Positions 62,994 to 64,000 of a stretch of 64,000 bases of DNA are shown piece by piece (the first letter of the stretch is position 1; each line of letters starts with the position of its first letter). A program made the translations under genes and the position numbers. Source of the stretch: Noviherbaspirillum malthae (GTDB lineage: Bacteria; Pseudomonadota; Gammaproteobacteria; Burkholderiales; Burkholderiaceae_D). The stretch lies in assembly GCF_015352985.1 (NCBI RefSeq), contig NZ_JACYXF010000001.1, forward strand, positions 711,306 to 775,305, written 5' to 3'. Below the pieces are notes generated by a model, which did no database searches, had not been told where the DNA came from, and worked only from the letters and a program-made list of their open reading frames with translations.

Positions 62994-63863
62994 ATGACGC
63001 ACCCGGAATACATCCTTACCCTGTCCTGCCCGGACCATCGCGGCATCGTGCATCGCGTATCCGGCTTTCTGGCCGAGCACGGCTGCAACATCATCGACTC
63101 CGCACAGTTCGGCGATGCGCAGTCGCAGCTGTTCTTCATGCGCGTGCATTTCGCCGCCGAGGATGCATCGGTCAGCGATGCCAAGCTGCGCGCCGACTTC
63201 GCCGTCGTGGCCGAGGAATTGAACATGAACGCTCAGCTGCATGACGCCGGCAAGAAGCCGCGCATGATGCTGATGGTGTCGAAGATCGGGCACTGCCTGA
63301 ATGATCTGCTGTTCCGCTACAAGAGCGGTTTGCTGCCGGTGGAAATTCCGGCGATCGTGTCGAATCACACCGACTTCTACCAGCTCTCCGCCAGCTACAA
63401 CATTCCTTTCCATCACCTGCCGCTGGCCACCGGCTCCTCGCTTGAAGCCAAGCGTGCGCAGGAAGAGAAAATCCTGGAAATCGTCAGGGCCAACAATATC
63501 GACCTCGTGGTCCTGGCGCGCTACATGCAGATCCTCTCGCCGCAGCTGTGCGAAGCGCTGAAGGGCAAGGCAATCAATATCCATCACTCTTTCCTGCCGA
63601 GCTTCAAGGGCGCAAAGCCTTACTACCAGGCACACGAGCGCGGCGTGAAACTGATCGGCGCGACTGCGCATTTCGTCACCAGCGATCTGGATGAAGGCCC
63701 GATCATCGAACAGGATGTCGAGCGGGTCGACCATTCGATGGAGCCGGATACGCTGACCGCCATCGGCCGTGATGTGGAATGCGTCGTGCTGGCGCGCGCA
63801 GTGAAGTGGTTTGTCGAGCACCGCATCCTGCTCAACGGGCACAAGACCGTCGTCTTCAAGTAA
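62994..63863 (+). CDS. purU: Formyltetrahydrofolate deformylase
   Basis: The 289-residue enzyme hydrolyses 10-formyl-THF to THF and formate, balancing one-carbon units. An N-terminal ACT domain (YILTLSCPDHRGIVHRVSGF at 5-24) precedes a formyltransferase-fold domain with VSNHTDFYQLSASYNIPFHH near 122, and the catalytic-site segment NIHHSFLPSFKGAKPY near 198, followed by HFVTSDLDEGPIIEQD. Length and layout are typical. Confidence 0.95.
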   Translation: MTHPEYILTLSCPDHRGIVHRVSGFLAEHGCNIIDSAQFGDAQSQLFFMRVHFAAEDASVSDAKLRADFAVVAEELNMNAQLHDAGKKPRMMLMVSKIGHCLNDLLFRYKSGLLPVEIPAIVSNHTDFYQLSASYNIPFHHLPLATGSSLEAKRAQEEKILEIVRANNIDLVVLARYMQILSPQLCEALKGKAINIHHSFLPSFKGAKPYYQAHERGVKLIGATAHFVTSDLDEGPIIEQDVERVDHSMEPDTLTAIGRDVECVVLARAVKWFVEHRILLNGHKTVVFK

Positions 63864-63933
63864 GCCGTAGTTTCTAGAACTCATTTCATAAATAGGTAGT
63901 CAACGCTCTTTTCGACATGACGGGGTTTTCATC

Positions 63934-64000
63934 ATGACGCGAAGAGAAGAACTTACCGATGAACAATGGGCAATTCTTGAGCCGCTTATTCCGGCCCCCG
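63934..64000 (+). mobile_element. IS5-type transposase, N-terminal end (cut by window edge)
   Basis: The last 67 bases open a frame beginning MTRREELTDEQWAILEPLIP, the common N-terminus of IS5-family (IS427/ISL-like, DUF4096) transposases. The gene continues beyond the window. The element's left end should lie in 63870-63930, where CTAGAACTCATTTCATAAAT is a candidate terminal repeat, but the other end is not visible. It lies 70 bases after purU. Confidence 0.75.

Overview
The window is about 64 kb of GC-rich chromosomal DNA with closely packed genes. It looks like a free-living betaproteobacterium of the Burkholderiales, most likely the family Oxalobacteraceae (Herbaspirillum/Noviherbaspirillum/Massilia-like). 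Three things suggest this: the AcnD/PrpF form of the methylcitrate cycle, EarP paired with an EF-P carrying Arg32, and the DUF3460-scpA-panC arrangement. The taxonomic call is inference. The window is mostly core and metabolic DNA, not a large island.

Layout. 1-7.5 kb: propionate catabolism (end of prpC, acnD, prpF, then an AT-richer orphan gene, then prpE). 7.6-13 kb: xth and pepA on the minus strand, lptF-lptG divergent from pepA, a short sirohydrochlorin chelatase, and a repeat-filled gap. 13.2-21.9 kb: an assimilatory sulfate reduction operon on the minus strand (tauE-like, cysI, DUF934, cysH, cysD, cysN, cobA), divergent from cysB and a HAD phosphatase. 22-27.7 kb: a FAH-family hydrolase, a LysE-type exporter, a cheZ-cheA pair and an alpha/beta hydrolase. 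27.8-42.4 kb: a B12 regulon with two near-identical cobalamin riboswitches. The first precedes cobT-cobS-cobC. The second precedes btuB and a tightly overlapping run btuC, btuD, cobO, cobB, cobU, cbiB, cobD, btuF, a second BtuF-like gene and cobQ. 42.5-44.2 kb: an AHSA1-like protein, a GST and a gap holding four consecutive hairpins. 44.2-49.9 kb: a three-gene SMC/kleisin/KITE-type (MksBEF-like) operon, divergent from a small ParA-like ATPase. 49.9-57.8 kb: DinB-like protein, another BtuF homologue, panC, scpA, DUF3460, GNAT, metG and gltX. 57.8-64 kb: tRNA-Ala and tRNA-Glu, earP, efp, a lipoprotein, an NADP-dependent oxidoreductase, a bactofilin, purU and the first bases of an IS5-type transposase.

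How the genes work together. AcnD and PrpF replace PrpD in the 2-methylcitrate cycle that PrpE and PrpC start. The cys operon takes sulfate to sulfide through APS; CobA supplies precorrin-2 for the siroheme that CysI needs, and the short chelatase may add the iron. CobA could also feed corrin synthesis, but none of the corrin-ring genes lie in this window. The B12 genes present cover uptake, a,c-amidation, adenosylation, cobyric acid formation and nucleotide-loop assembly. EarP rhamnosylates Arg32 of EF-P, encoded just downstream.

The best candidates for something less described are the MksBEF-like operon with its divergent ParA (no nuclease subunit seen beside it), a BtuF-like protein with no signal peptide inside the cobalamin operon, the four-hairpin element at 43.8-44.0 kb, and the TTG-started orphan protein interrupting the prp locus. 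All family assignments come from reading the sequence; no database search was run.
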